64,000 nucleotides of DNA, taken from positions 2,531,501-2,595,500 of the forward strand of contig FSRD01000001.1 of NCBI GenBank assembly GCA_900129675.1. Direction: 5' to 3'. The DNA is from Bradyrhizobium erythrophlei (GTDB lineage: Bacteria > Pseudomonadota > Alphaproteobacteria > Rhizobiales > Xanthobacteraceae). The notes beneath the pieces were generated by a model. That model saw only the letters and a list, made by a program, of their open reading frames with translations, searched no databases and was not told the origin of the DNA. Each line of letters starts with the position of its first letter. The first letter of the stretch is position 1. The translations under genes were made by a program, and so were the position numbers. Shown here in pieces: positions 26,472 to 34,838 of this stretch.

Positions 26472-26670
26472 CATTCCTGCGATCCGTCTTCAGGGACGTT
26501 CCTTGGATATGATGGCCGCCGGCACGCCTCGGCAAGATTGAGACAGGCGCAGCAATCCTCGACAAACGGGACCTGGCTCGCTGAATTACAATGGAGGAGC
26601 CTTCCTTCTGGAACATAGCTGAGCTTTATTGCATTATTCCAGCCGCACCGAATTCGAGCGGAGGACGACG

Positions 26671-27960
26671 ATGACCGAGCCAACCGACGACGGCAAGGGT
26701 CCTGCTGCGACATCGCGCCGGCGATTTCTGCGTAACAGTGGCATAGTCGTGGGAGGGGTCGTCGTTGCGGGTCGTCTCGCGGGCAGCGAAGCATCGGCGG
26801 CAGCGGAAAACGCCGACAACCTGCCGCCCAATGTCCCGGACTGGATGAAGACGCCTGGCGATCCCATGGGAGGCCAGCTTTACGGAATGCCTTCGTCATT
26901 CGAAAAGGATGTCATCAAGAACATCCCGAAGAACCTGCCGCAATATTTGTCGGCAGCCGGGCGAACGCCACTGCAGGATCTCGACGGCATCATCACGCCT
27001 AACGGCCTGTTTTATGAACGCAATCACGGCGGGGTTCCCACCATCGATCCGGCGCAACATCGGCTGATGCTCCATGGCCTCGTCGACAAACCGCTGATCT
27101 TTACCATGGACGACATCCGGCGCTTTCCTTCCCAGTCGCGCATCTATTTCCTCGAATGCTCGGGCAACCCCGGCTACAAGAAACCCTACGGCAAAACGGC
27201 GTCCGACCTTGTCGGTCTCCTGAGCTGTGCGGAATGGACTGGCGTCAGCCTCAAACTGGTTTTGCAGGAAGCAGGATTGCAGGCCGGGGCAAAATGGGTG
27301 ATCGCCGAAGGCGCCGATGCCGCCGCGATGACGCGCAGCATTCCGATCGAAAAATGTCTCGAAGACGCGATGCTGGTGTACAGCCAGAACGGCGAGCGGC
27401 TGCGCCCGCAGCAAGGCTATCCACTGCGGCTGTTGTTGCCGGGATTCGAAGGCAACATGAACATCAAATGGCTGCGACGTCTGCACGTCGCCGCCGAGCC
27501 CGCCTATTCGCGCGAGGAGACCTCGAAATATACGGACCTGATGCCGGACGGCTCGGCGCGTGAATTCACATTCTATATGGAAGCGAAATCCATAATTACG
27601 CGGCCCTCGGGCGGACAGCGGCTGAGCGCGCCTGGATTCCGTGAGATCAGCGGCATCGCCTGGAGCGGCCGCGGCAAGATCGGGCGTGTCGATGTCTCGG
27701 TCGATGATGGCAAGAGCTGGCAGGAGGCGCAGCTGCAGGAACCGGTGTTGACCCGGGCGCTGACCCGCTTCAGGCTTCCGTGGCATTGGGACGGCCAACC
27801 TGCCGTCATTCAAAGTCGCGCAATCGATGAAACCGGCTACGTCCAGCCGACACTGGCCGAACTTCTCGCGGTTCGCGGCGAGAACTATTTCTACCACAAC
27901 AACGCGATCTGGCCTTGGCGGATCTCAGCGGGCGGTGAGGTGACCAATGCCCATGCGTGA
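26671..27960 (+). CDS. soxC: SoxC/SorA-like sulfite dehydrogenase molybdenum subunit
   Basis: A 429-residue sulfite-oxidase-family protein with a Tat signal (SRRRFLRNSGIVVGGVVVAG) for periplasmic export. The Mo-ligand Cys is in FLECSGNPGYKKPYGKT (about residue 170), followed by the SUOX pterin fold (GFEGNMNIKWLRRLHV) and a C-terminal dimerisation domain (KIGRVDVSVDDGKSWQEA). It oxidises sulfite to sulfate, or acts as the SoxC half of sulfur dehydrogenase. No other sox genes are nearby, so a stand-alone sulfite dehydrogenase is more likely. The start at 26671 has GGAGG 6 bp upstream. The cytochrome partner gene overlaps its end. Confidence 0.88.
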   Translation: MTEPTDDGKGPAATSRRRFLRNSGIVVGGVVVAGRLAGSEASAAAENADNLPPNVPDWMKTPGDPMGGQLYGMPSSFEKDVIKNIPKNLPQYLSAAGRTPLQDLDGIITPNGLFYERNHGGVPTIDPAQHRLMLHGLVDKPLIFTMDDIRRFPSQSRIYFLECSGNPGYKKPYGKTASDLVGLLSCAEWTGVSLKLVLQEAGLQAGAKWVIAEGADAAAMTRSIPIEKCLEDAMLVYSQNGERLRPQQGYPLRLLLPGFEGNMNIKWLRRLHVAAEPAYSREETSKYTDLMPDGSAREFTFYMEAKSIITRPSGGQRLSAPGFREISGIAWSGRGKIGRVDVSVDDGKSWQEAQLQEPVLTRALTRFRLPWHWDGQPAVIQSRAIDETGYVQPTLAELLAVRGENYFYHNNAIWPWRISAGGEVTNAHA

Positions 27961-28522
27961 GCCTTGCATCGCAGCGTTCGCCTTATTTGCGCTTGCATGC
28001 GCGACGCCCGCGCGGGCGCAAAGTACCTACGGCATCGGGCGGGCTGCGACGCCGGCGGAGATCGCTGGTTGGAATATCGATGTCGATCGCGAAGGTAACA
28101 ACCTTCCGCCGGGAAGCGGCAGCGTCAATCACGGCCGCGAGGTTTTTGATCAGCAATGTGCGGCCTGTCACGGCGCAAAGGGTGAGGGTGGCGTTGGTGA
28201 TCGGCTTGTCGGCGGGCAGGGCACGCTCGCGACGCCAAATCCGGTGAGAACCGTCGGCAGCTACTGGCCATACGCTCCGACATTATTCGATTATATCCGC
28301 CGCGCGATGCCGCAGAACGCACCGCAATCGCTAAGTAGCGAAGATGTTTATGCGGTCTCGGCTTACATTCTCCATCTGAACGGCCTGCTGCCGGCAGAGG
28401 CGACCCTCGACGCCAGGTCGCTGAGCGCGATCCAGATGCCGAATCGAAATATGTTCGTCGGCGATTCCCGGCCCGACGTCAAAAATCCGGCATGCGTGAC
28501 GGGGTGCGGAGGAAGCAAGTAA
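27947..28522 (+). CDS. Mono-heme c-type cytochrome, partner of the sulfite dehydrogenase
   Basis: A 191-residue protein with a signal peptide (FALFALACATPARAQ) and one heme site QCAACHGAKGEGG near residue 70; a later Met (RAMPQNAP) is a possible axial ligand. It is about half the length of classical diheme SoxD. The ATG at 27947 lies 14 bp inside the end of the dehydrogenase gene, so translation is coupled. It would accept electrons from sulfite oxidation and pass them to the respiratory chain. Downstream the MFS gene converges with it. Confidence 0.82.
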   Translation: MPMREPCIAAFALFALACATPARAQSTYGIGRAATPAEIAGWNIDVDREGNNLPPGSGSVNHGREVFDQQCAACHGAKGEGGVGDRLVGGQGTLATPNPVRTVGSYWPYAPTLFDYIRRAMPQNAPQSLSSEDVYAVSAYILHLNGLLPAEATLDARSLSAIQMPNRNMFVGDSRPDVKNPACVTGCGGSK

Positions 28523-28597
28523 AAACCGGGTTTGCCAATAGTTTGGGCGCACCCATCGACCAGTACCTGTCATTGCCGCCCAGCGTGCCATCAGGTT

Positions 28598-30009
28598 TCA
28601 ACCGGTAGACTCGCCGGCCGCGCCGCTTTGCGGACTCGCGACCAGACGCAGGACACTCATCCCGCATCCTGACGCGGCGAATACCGCACCAAGCACCAGC
28701 GCGAGCGTGGCTCCCTCGCGACCGACGAGGCCAAAACAGAGTGCCGCAAGGGCTGCTCCGATCGTGCGTCCCGTCAGGCGTGCCGTCGCTACCATACCGC
28801 TAGCACTTCCACTGCGATCGGCAGGTGCGCTAGACATCAAGGCCTTCATGTTCGGCGCCTGGAAAAAGCCAAATCCACATCCGCAGATGGCCATGCGCCA
28901 AACGATGTCGACGACATGCGGGTTCTGCGGAAGCATCGCCAATAGAACCATCCCCACGCTGAGTAACGCGAGACCGAGACCGCCGAGAATTCCTGCGGGA
29001 TACCGGTCGGATAGACGTCCGGCGATCGGCGCCATGATAGCCACCACGAGAGGCCAGGGGGTCATGAAAAAGCCGGTCTCGACCTGCGATCGGCCAAGAA
29101 TGTCCTCGAAGTAGAATGGCAGGGAGACGAAAGCCAGGCCCTGGACTGCAAAGGAGGAGATTGCGGTGGCAGTGGACAGGGCGAAGATCGGCTTCCGAAA
29201 CAGGTCGATCGGCAACACCGGCGCCGGCGAATCCGCCTGTCTGCGGATCAGAACCCAGCCAAGCAGCGCGGCGGAGGCAAGTTCAATCGATATAAGTCCA
29301 GGCTGCGCGTGATGAGCCGCGCTTCCGATCCCTAGAATGAAAAGGCCGAGACAGCCCGCGGCCATCAGCGCGCCGGGAAAATCGAAAGCATGCGTCGCTC
29401 TCGGGGTACGCGGCAGTGTCTCCAGTCCGACCAAGATCGCGACAACGCCGAAGGGAATGTTGACGGCAAACAGCCAGGCCCACGACCCAATCGCGAGGAT
29501 GCCCGACGCGATCGTCGGGCCGAGCGTAAAGGCGGTCGCGACCACCAGCGCGTTGTGTCCGAAACTTCGGCCCTGCAAGCGCCCTGGATAAATGAAGCGA
29601 ACCAACGCCGTGTTCACACTCATAATGCCACCGGCGCCAAGGCCCTGCAGTACGCGCGCCGTCAGCAGGCTGGGCAACGACCATGCGTTTGCGCAGAAAA
29701 GCGACGCCAGCGTGAAGAGCAACAGGCCTCCGAGATAGATCCGGCGGTGGCCGACGACCTCGCCAAGCGCGGCAGGCGGCAAAAGCGTTGCGACCATGGC
29801 AATCTGGTAGACATTCACCCCCAGATGACATCGGCCGGCTTGGCATGAAGAACGGCTGCGATAGCGGGCAGAGCAATGTTCGCGATCGCCGTGTCGAGCG
29901 ATGCCATCGCGAGCGCAGCGAAAATTGCAGCAGCGGCCCATCTCTGGCGTTCTGCCGGCAGATCATCGATCGTAACCGGCAGATCGGCCGAAATTGTTTC
30001 CGTCGACAT
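28598..30009 (-). pseudogene. MFS drug-efflux transporter (DHA2-like), frameshifted
   Basis: The 5' part encodes a cytosolic lead and first helix (ERQRWAAAAIFAALAMASLDTAIANIALPAIAAVLHA) and stops after DVIWG at 29815. The rest of the transporter (VNVYQIAMVATLLPPAALGE onward, with LTARVLQGLGAGGIMSV and further helices) is in the next frame to 28598. The break is in a run of five C on the plus strand (29818-29822); one extra base would restore DVIWGVNVYQIA. If real, the protein loses everything after helix 1; if a sequencing indel, it is a normal exporter of about 470 residues. Its substrate is unknown. Confidence 0.85.
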
Positions 30010-30139
30010 TCGAAAAGTTCTCCAACATGCGGGATGTAGTACGGATACTTTGAAGCAGCAGGCGGCTCTCGCGTCGGCGGCGGGGTGTTGCCGTCACTGT
30101 TGGTACAGCGCAGCATGATGGCGCGCTTCTTCGCGAGTA

Positions 30140-30496
30140 TTAATAGTCGCTCGGACCGTAATAGCTTTTTAGCAGGTGATAGTGGTCACCTTCTTTTCCG
30201 TAAACCTGATGCAAGCATCTGCCCTGAGTACAGATGGCAGTCTGGTCGCCGCAACGAAGACGATCAAAGTGCAAAACGAGAAATTTCGAGTTTTCAAGAT
30301 AGCCGGCGAAATACTGTTGCGCTGCCAAGTCGGGTCCACACATTCTTGTTAGCGCGCGTCGGACCTCTGACGGCAATCCGCTAATATTTCCGGCATCCCA
30401 TGTCTTGTCCTCGAAGGAGCTGGCTCGGCCAAACACCGGCGTTAGCTGGCCAACAAGAAGGACCCCCAGCGTGATCAGACGAGCAACTGCAATCAT
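30140..30496 (-). CDS. Small secreted cysteine-containing protein, unknown function
   Basis: A 118-residue protein with a signal peptide (MIAVARLITLGVLLVGQLTPVFG) and four Cys in the mature chain (RMCGP, LRCGD, ICTQGRC), which could form two disulfides. The central part (LPSEVRRALTRMCGPDLAAQQYFAGYLENS) is well ordered rather than low complexity. The domain is not recognised. A copy of the recurring palindrome lies 70 bp upstream of the start. Confidence 0.65.
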   Translation of the reverse strand: MIAVARLITLGVLLVGQLTPVFGRASSFEDKTWDAGNISGLPSEVRRALTRMCGPDLAAQQYFAGYLENSKFLVLHFDRLRCGDQTAICTQGRCLHQVYGKEGDHYHLLKSYYGPSDY

Positions 30497-30565
30497 CGAC
30501 GTGACCCGTTCCCGCGTTTCGAGCTCCTTTTCATGTACTGAACATAGGAGACCGGATTGTCATTC

Positions 30566-30584
30566 CAACTAAATTCGGGGTTAG
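30566..30584 (-). promoter_or_regulatory. Candidate palindromic operator, copy 11
   Basis: On the minus strand CTAACCCCGAATTTAGTTG, 70 bp from the ATG of the secreted protein gene at 30496. Confidence 0.45.
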
Positions 30585-30638
30585 CTGCCCATGGCAAAAA
30601 GTTTTCGGAAATAGGCGGAAATCGCCGCGCCTACCAAC

Positions 30639-30668
30639 CGGCCCCAAGGTCTCGGGGGCCGATTTTTT
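30639..30668 (+). terminator. Orphan intrinsic terminator (possible small RNA end)
   Basis: CGGCCCC (30639-30645) pairs with GGGGCCG (30655-30661), followed by a run of six T (30663-30668). No plus-strand gene precedes it. A smaller hairpin GGCG-GAAAT-CGCC lies just upstream (near 30615), as in many small RNAs. Confidence 0.6.
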
Positions 30669-31099
30669 GACCGCCCCTACCCCGACACGCGATCGATGCC
30701 GCGTCACGGTTCCCAGAGAGTCATGTTCGTTTTGCCACTCATGCCCATGTCGAGAACACTGCAAGTTTGATGATTGATTTTAAGAGACGATTGCGGGCCG
30801 AAGGCCGTGCGGCGAGCCATGCGCTGTCGAGCGCCGCGACTTCATCCAAACAGCCTTGCGCTGCTATTCCGCACCCGCCGGCGCCGCGATTATATCAATC
30901 GGCAAATCGCACAAACCTTGCCGCTTGATCTCGAAGCGAACATCCGCAAACTATCGGGTCGGCTAAGTGCCCAATAGCGGAAGAGTCTCGCCTCCGCGCT
31001 GCCTACAAGTCATTCGATTAAGGTCGCGCGGAGCTGGGCCGACAATGCGCTATTTCCTCGGGATGGCAGGGTGAGTCCGCCGACGTTGTATCCGAAATG

Positions 31100-31121
31100 C
31101 CGATGGATCCCATCTGAATAA
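31100..31121 (+). promoter_or_regulatory. Shared upstream element, OYE copy
   Basis: A 22-bp segment with two mismatches to 32898-32919, containing GATGGAT..CATC (imperfect palindrome) followed by CTGAATAA. About 20 bp further downstream both copies have a CAT-TTAGCTTC segment that may be the -10 region. Confidence 0.5.
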
Positions 31122-31192
31122 GCTGGCTTATCCGACTACGCCGCATTCCTTAGCTTCTCTTCATGAGCAACCCAAGCCTCGAAAAGAATGCT

Positions 31193-32266
31193 ATGAACCA
31201 ATCATTCACGCCCGTTCGTGCCGGACGCTACACTCTGCCAAACCGTCTGGTCATGGCCCCGATGACCCGTAGCCGTGCGAAGCTCGACGGCACGCCGGGA
31301 GAACTGGCCGCCGAATATTATGCCCAACGCGCCAGCGTCGGCCTGATCGTCACCGAAGGCACTCAGCCTTCGGATGATGGACAGGGCTACCTCGCTACGC
31401 CGGGCATCTACACTCCCGCGCATATCGCCGGATGGAAGAAGGTGACCGCAGCCGTGCATAACAGGGGCGGCCATATCTTCATCCAGATCATGCACGCAGG
31501 ACGCATGTCGCACCCCGACAACACGCCGCATCATCGCCAGGCCGTCGCACCCTCCGCGATCGCGCCGGGGGCACAGATGTTCACCGCCACAGGAATGAAG
31601 GACATCCCTGCGCCGCGCGCGCTGACGATCGAGGAAGTGCGCCGGACCGTCGCTGACTTCCGCCGTTCGGCGCGCGCCGCTATCGAGGCTGGCGCCGATG
31701 GTGTCGAGATTCACGGTGCGAACTCCTATCTCATCCAGCAGTTCTTCGCCCCGAGCGCCAACGCGCGCAGCGATGAATATGGCGGCTCCATCGCGAACCG
31801 CGCCCGCTTCGCCATCGAGGTCGTCGGCGCGGTCGCCGGGGAGATCGGCGCGGACCGGACGGCCATCCGCCTGTCCCCCGGCCTGACCATGAACGGGATC
31901 GACGAAGGCGCGGAAGGCCCGGACCTCTACCGCTATTTGGTCGCCGAACTCGGCAAGCTGAGCCTTGCCTACCTTCACGTCCTGCATGCCGGCGACGAGC
32001 AGCTTGCGGGTGACGTCCGCGCACTGTGGAAGCAAGCGCTGATCGTGAACCGGCCCGGTCGTCCGCGCGACCAGGTCGGCGCTGATGTTGCTTCGGGGCT
32101 GGCCGATCTGGAAGCCTACGGCCAGATGGTCCTCGCCAACCCGGATTTCGTCGCACGGTTGAAGACCGGTGCGCCGATGAACACAGCGGATCGCGCCAGC
32201 TTCTTTGGCGGCGCCGCACAGGGCTATACCGACTATCCCGCGCTCGAGGCGGCCACGGCCGCGTAA
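31193..32266 (+). CDS. Old yellow enzyme family alkene reductase (NemA-like)
   Basis: A 357-residue FMN beta/alpha barrel. Signatures are LPNRLVMAPMTRSRA, the active-site region GADGVEIHGANSYLIQQFFAPSANARSDEYGGSIANRARFAIEV, and HAGRMSHPDN near residue 100. Family members reduce electrophilic alkenes, nitro compounds and quinones with NAD(P)H. An ATG at 31163 would add ten residues, but the promoter-like element shared with the DoxX gene is 71 bp from 31193 and would leave almost no leader for 31163, so 31193 is preferred. Pirin and DoxX genes downstream point to electrophile or quinone stress. Confidence 0.88.
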   Translation: MNQSFTPVRAGRYTLPNRLVMAPMTRSRAKLDGTPGELAAEYYAQRASVGLIVTEGTQPSDDGQGYLATPGIYTPAHIAGWKKVTAAVHNRGGHIFIQIMHAGRMSHPDNTPHHRQAVAPSAIAPGAQMFTATGMKDIPAPRALTIEEVRRTVADFRRSARAAIEAGADGVEIHGANSYLIQQFFAPSANARSDEYGGSIANRARFAIEVVGAVAGEIGADRTAIRLSPGLTMNGIDEGAEGPDLYRYLVAELGKLSLAYLHVLHAGDEQLAGDVRALWKQALIVNRPGRPRDQVGADVASGLADLEAYGQMVLANPDFVARLKTGAPMNTADRASFFGGAAQGYTDYPALEAATAA

Positions 32267-32357
32267 GGCGCGCAGCTATTTCCGTCATCGCTTCGGTTCA
32301 GCGGCCAATCATGGTTGCTATTTCCGCGCCCACGGCCTGCGTGGCATGACCAAAATG

Positions 32358-32381
32358 ATCGACCCCTTCATTGGGGTCGAT
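32358..32381. terminator. 9-bp perfect hairpin after the OYE gene
   Basis: ATCGACCCC (32358-32366) and GGGGTCGAT (32373-32381) around TTCATT. On the minus strand it is followed by CATTTTG, so it would work better for minus-strand transcription. Confidence 0.5.
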
Positions 32382-32897
32382 GATGCGTGATGAGCGAGAT
32401 TGGCTGCAGCTTTCCGCCACACAAACAAGCCGACGTAAAACGACGCCCTCCACCAGCGGCCTGATTAGTCACCCTCTTCTATCGGAAGCAAGTGCACCTG
32501 GCGCCGTGTTGCCGCTGGCGACGAGGCCGTTGTCGAGTTCGAGGAAGGCGACACACATCCTGCCAGCCGTCGGAATGATCCGAGACAGCGGTGAGGAATT
32601 GCCTGCCCTCAGCGGCATCGCGGTGCCGGATGCATTGCGCCTGCGCATTGAAGCAATCGAAGACCCGGATGTCGTCGCGGTGAATTGCTCAAACCGCCGA
32701 TATACGCGGGCATTGCTATCGAACTCACTCCGCCAACGCTCAAGGTTCGACAAGCCATCGTGACCCTTAAGGTGGATCACGTCCGAGAAGGCGTGACCAC
32801 TTTACGACGTTGAGCCTCCGACGGATCTCTCGAGCGCGGCCGCGCTGAGAGCATGCATCGCTCCGGTTGGTGCGGCACCGGCGGCATATCGGAGAAA

Positions 32898-32919
32898 CCG
32901 ATGGATATCATCTGAATAA
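32898..32919 (+). promoter_or_regulatory. Shared upstream element, DoxX copy
   Basis: Second copy of the 22-bp element (GATGGATATCATC followed by TGAATAA), 73 bp before the DoxX ATG. Confidence 0.5.
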
Positions 32920-32991
32920 ATCGGCTGTTGCCGTGATGGTCGGCATCTTAGCTTCGTCTCACTTTCAACCTCACACCCAACGGAGACCAAC

Positions 32992-33390
32992 ATGAGTACG
33001 GCTTCCATCCAATCAGTTCGTCCTACGCGTCGCATCGGCGCCTGGACGTTGCAGAGTATTATCGCGGCGGCCTTCCTTGCCGCCGGCTTGGCCAAACTGG
33101 CCGGCGTGCCTTTCATGGTCGACTTGTTCGCGCAGATCGGACTCGGCCAGTGGTTCCGCGCCGTGACCGGCGTCGTGGAAGTGACCGGAGCCGTCGCGCT
33201 GCTCATTCCCGGCCTGGCTTCGATCGGTGCGCTGTGGCTCGGTGGCACCATGATCGGTGCCGTGGCAACCCATCTGTTCATCCTGCACACCAGCCCGGTC
33301 CCGGCCATCGTCCTGGGGTTGCTCAACGCGGTGGTTGTCTACCTGCGGCGCGATGAACTCGTTGCCTTGCTGCAGCGGGTCAAGGGCTGA
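32992..33390 (+). CDS. DoxX family membrane protein
   Basis: A 132-residue protein with four membrane helices. The segment LQSIIAAAFLAAGLAKLAGVPFMVDLFAQIGLGQWFRAVTGVVEVTGAVALL is the typical DoxX/YphA core (AGxxKL, then an E in helix 2). GGAG lies 7 bp before the ATG. DoxX-type proteins are linked to thiol and oxidative stress and to quinone redox at the membrane; the exact role is open. It precedes the pirin gene by 35 bp, so both are likely cotranscribed. Confidence 0.85.
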   Translation: MSTASIQSVRPTRRIGAWTLQSIIAAAFLAAGLAKLAGVPFMVDLFAQIGLGQWFRAVTGVVEVTGAVALLIPGLASIGALWLGGTMIGAVATHLFILHTSPVPAIVLGLLNAVVVYLRRDELVALLQRVKG

Positions 33391-33425
33391 GTTTTGAAGC
33401 ACGCCCAAACTTCAGGAGAACGACA

Positions 33426-34298
33426 ATGAAGACCGATGCAGTGTTCACGCGTCCGATACGCGCTGACAAGACCTCCCGGCAGATTATCCTGCGCACGCGT
33501 GGACGCTCGCATGGGTCCATTACCCGACTGGTCAGTCCGGGCGACATTGGTGAACGGATCAAGCCGTTCGTCTTTCTCGACTACTTCGACGCCGATCCAG
33601 CGACTGCACCAGAATTCGGCTTTCATCCCCATTCAGGCATTGCGACTCTAACCGTAATTCTGTCCGGGCAGGCTTTCTACAAGGAGACCACCGGCTGCGA
33701 AGGCGTCATCGAGACCGGCGGTGTCGAATGGATGCGCGCCGGTAGTGGCGTTTGGCACACCGGCGGAATGTTCGGCAATGAGCGGATCAAGGGCTTTCAG
33801 CTCTGGGTCGCCATGCCGCCCGAACTCGAACTTGCTGAACCCCAAAGCCAATATCTTGGCGCTTCCGACTTCCATTTTGCCGGTCCCGCGAGAGTTATCG
33901 CAGGCGAATACGACGGTGTGAAAAGCATTGTTGAGTCGCCTCGCGGCATCACTTACCTTGATGTACGCCTCAAGGCCGGAGAGCGCTGGACCTTTCACCC
34001 GACCAAGAAGCACGACGTCGCCTGGATCGCATCGCACCAGGGGATCGTGACGACGCCGGAGCAGGTATCGATGGGCGAAGCCGCCGTGTTCGAGGAGGGC
34101 GATGAGGCGATCGAGTTCGAAGCACTCTCCGACGCCGGCTTCATCCTCGGCTCTGCGGTCAAACACCCTTACGACCTCGTGACCGGGCACTACTCCGTGC
34201 ATACCAACGCGGATTCCTTGCGCATCGGGGAGAGCAATATCGCCGATATTGGCCGCCGGCTGCACAACCAGGGTGTCTTGGCACGCACAGGACGCTGA
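33426..34298 (+). CDS. Pirin family protein
   Basis: A 290-residue bicupin of the pirin/YhhW family. The metal site is in GFHPHSGIATLTVILSG (about residues 65-80; two His), with a later His in RAGSGVWHTGG and the Glu/Gln in FQLWVAMPPELE. YhhW-type pirins can oxidise quercetin; others bind regulators. The C-terminal cupin keeps the fold (HPTKKHDVAWIASHQG). GGAG lies 5-6 bp before the ATG. Position after DoxX and OYE suggests a role in detoxifying aromatic or quinone compounds, which is inference. Confidence 0.88.
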   Translation: MKTDAVFTRPIRADKTSRQIILRTRGRSHGSITRLVSPGDIGERIKPFVFLDYFDADPATAPEFGFHPHSGIATLTVILSGQAFYKETTGCEGVIETGGVEWMRAGSGVWHTGGMFGNERIKGFQLWVAMPPELELAEPQSQYLGASDFHFAGPARVIAGEYDGVKSIVESPRGITYLDVRLKAGERWTFHPTKKHDVAWIASHQGIVTTPEQVSMGEAAVFEEGDEAIEFEALSDAGFILGSAVKHPYDLVTGHYSVHTNADSLRIGESNIADIGRRLHNQGVLARTGR

Positions 34299-34345
34299 GG
34301 ATTGGAGAGATTAGCCTAGTTGATGACTCACTGTGGAGGAAGCCG

Positions 34346-34591
34346 ATGTTTGGATCAGGTGGAGTTCAGCTTTTTCGACGCATAGCCGGGGCCCGGGAGT
34401 GCCCGGACAGGTCCGATAGACGCTTGCCGCTCCGATCAGAACACTTCCCGGTCCGGGCAAGAGGCCGCGAGATCGTCACGCAGCACGGCGTCATCATAGC
34501 GGTAGCAGCCGATCCCGCGATGAGCGAGGAGATAGCCCGGCGCTTGAACAAAAGCGATTGGAGCGACCAAGAGGATCAATGGGCGCTCTGA
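34346..34591 (+). CDS. Small hypothetical protein
   Basis: An 81-codon ORF with GGAGGA 7 bp before the ATG. The C-terminal half (GVIIAVAADPAMSEEIARRLNKSDWSDQEDQWAL) looks like a genuine small soluble protein: acidic, helical, ending in a charged tail of a type seen in many short rhizobial proteins. The N-terminal half is Arg-rich and may be untranslated if an internal start is used. A minus-strand reading of similar length overlaps but looks random. Confidence 0.42.
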   Translation: MFGSGGVQLFRRIAGARECPDRSDRRLPLRSEHFPVRARGREIVTQHGVIIAVAADPAMSEEIARRLNKSDWSDQEDQWAL

Positions 34592-34838
34592 CCGGAGCCG
34601 GAGACCTGCTTCTTGTTGAGGGGGTGTGGTCGGGCAGGCGAGAGCTGCCTCGAGCCGAACGAGCATCTTACGTTGACGAATCGCACCTCTTCCCCGCGCC
34701 GAAACGGTCAAGGCCTCGGTAGTCCCCAAGCTAGAAAATGTTCAGGAGTCGAATAGCGCGACCTCAATGATTGATTTGACCGCCAATGGGGCAGTATATG
34801 ATGCGCTTTAGCATCGGTTTGGTCGATAGGTAGGTCCC

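Larger units (their letters stand above)
30497..31162. other. Divergent intergenic region before the OYE gene
   Basis: No confident gene; a TTG-started reading at 30774-30977 has no ribosome site or family. The region holds palindrome copy 11, an orphan plus-strand intrinsic terminator (30639-30668), and an element shared with the DoxX gene upstream region (31100-31121). Confidence 0.5.
32267..32991. other. Intergenic region between the OYE and DoxX genes
   Basis: Overlapping readings on both strands between 32371 and 32780 (130 codons plus, 103 codons minus) show no family pattern, signal or good ribosome site; the stretch may be a decayed gene. It also holds the hairpin at 32358 and the shared element at 32898. 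Confidence 0.4.

Noticed and set aside
32371..32780. Overlapping ORFs of 130 (plus) and 103 (minus) codons
   Set aside because: Neither has a ribosome site, signal or family pattern. The nearby hairpin slightly favours the minus one but not enough to call a gene.
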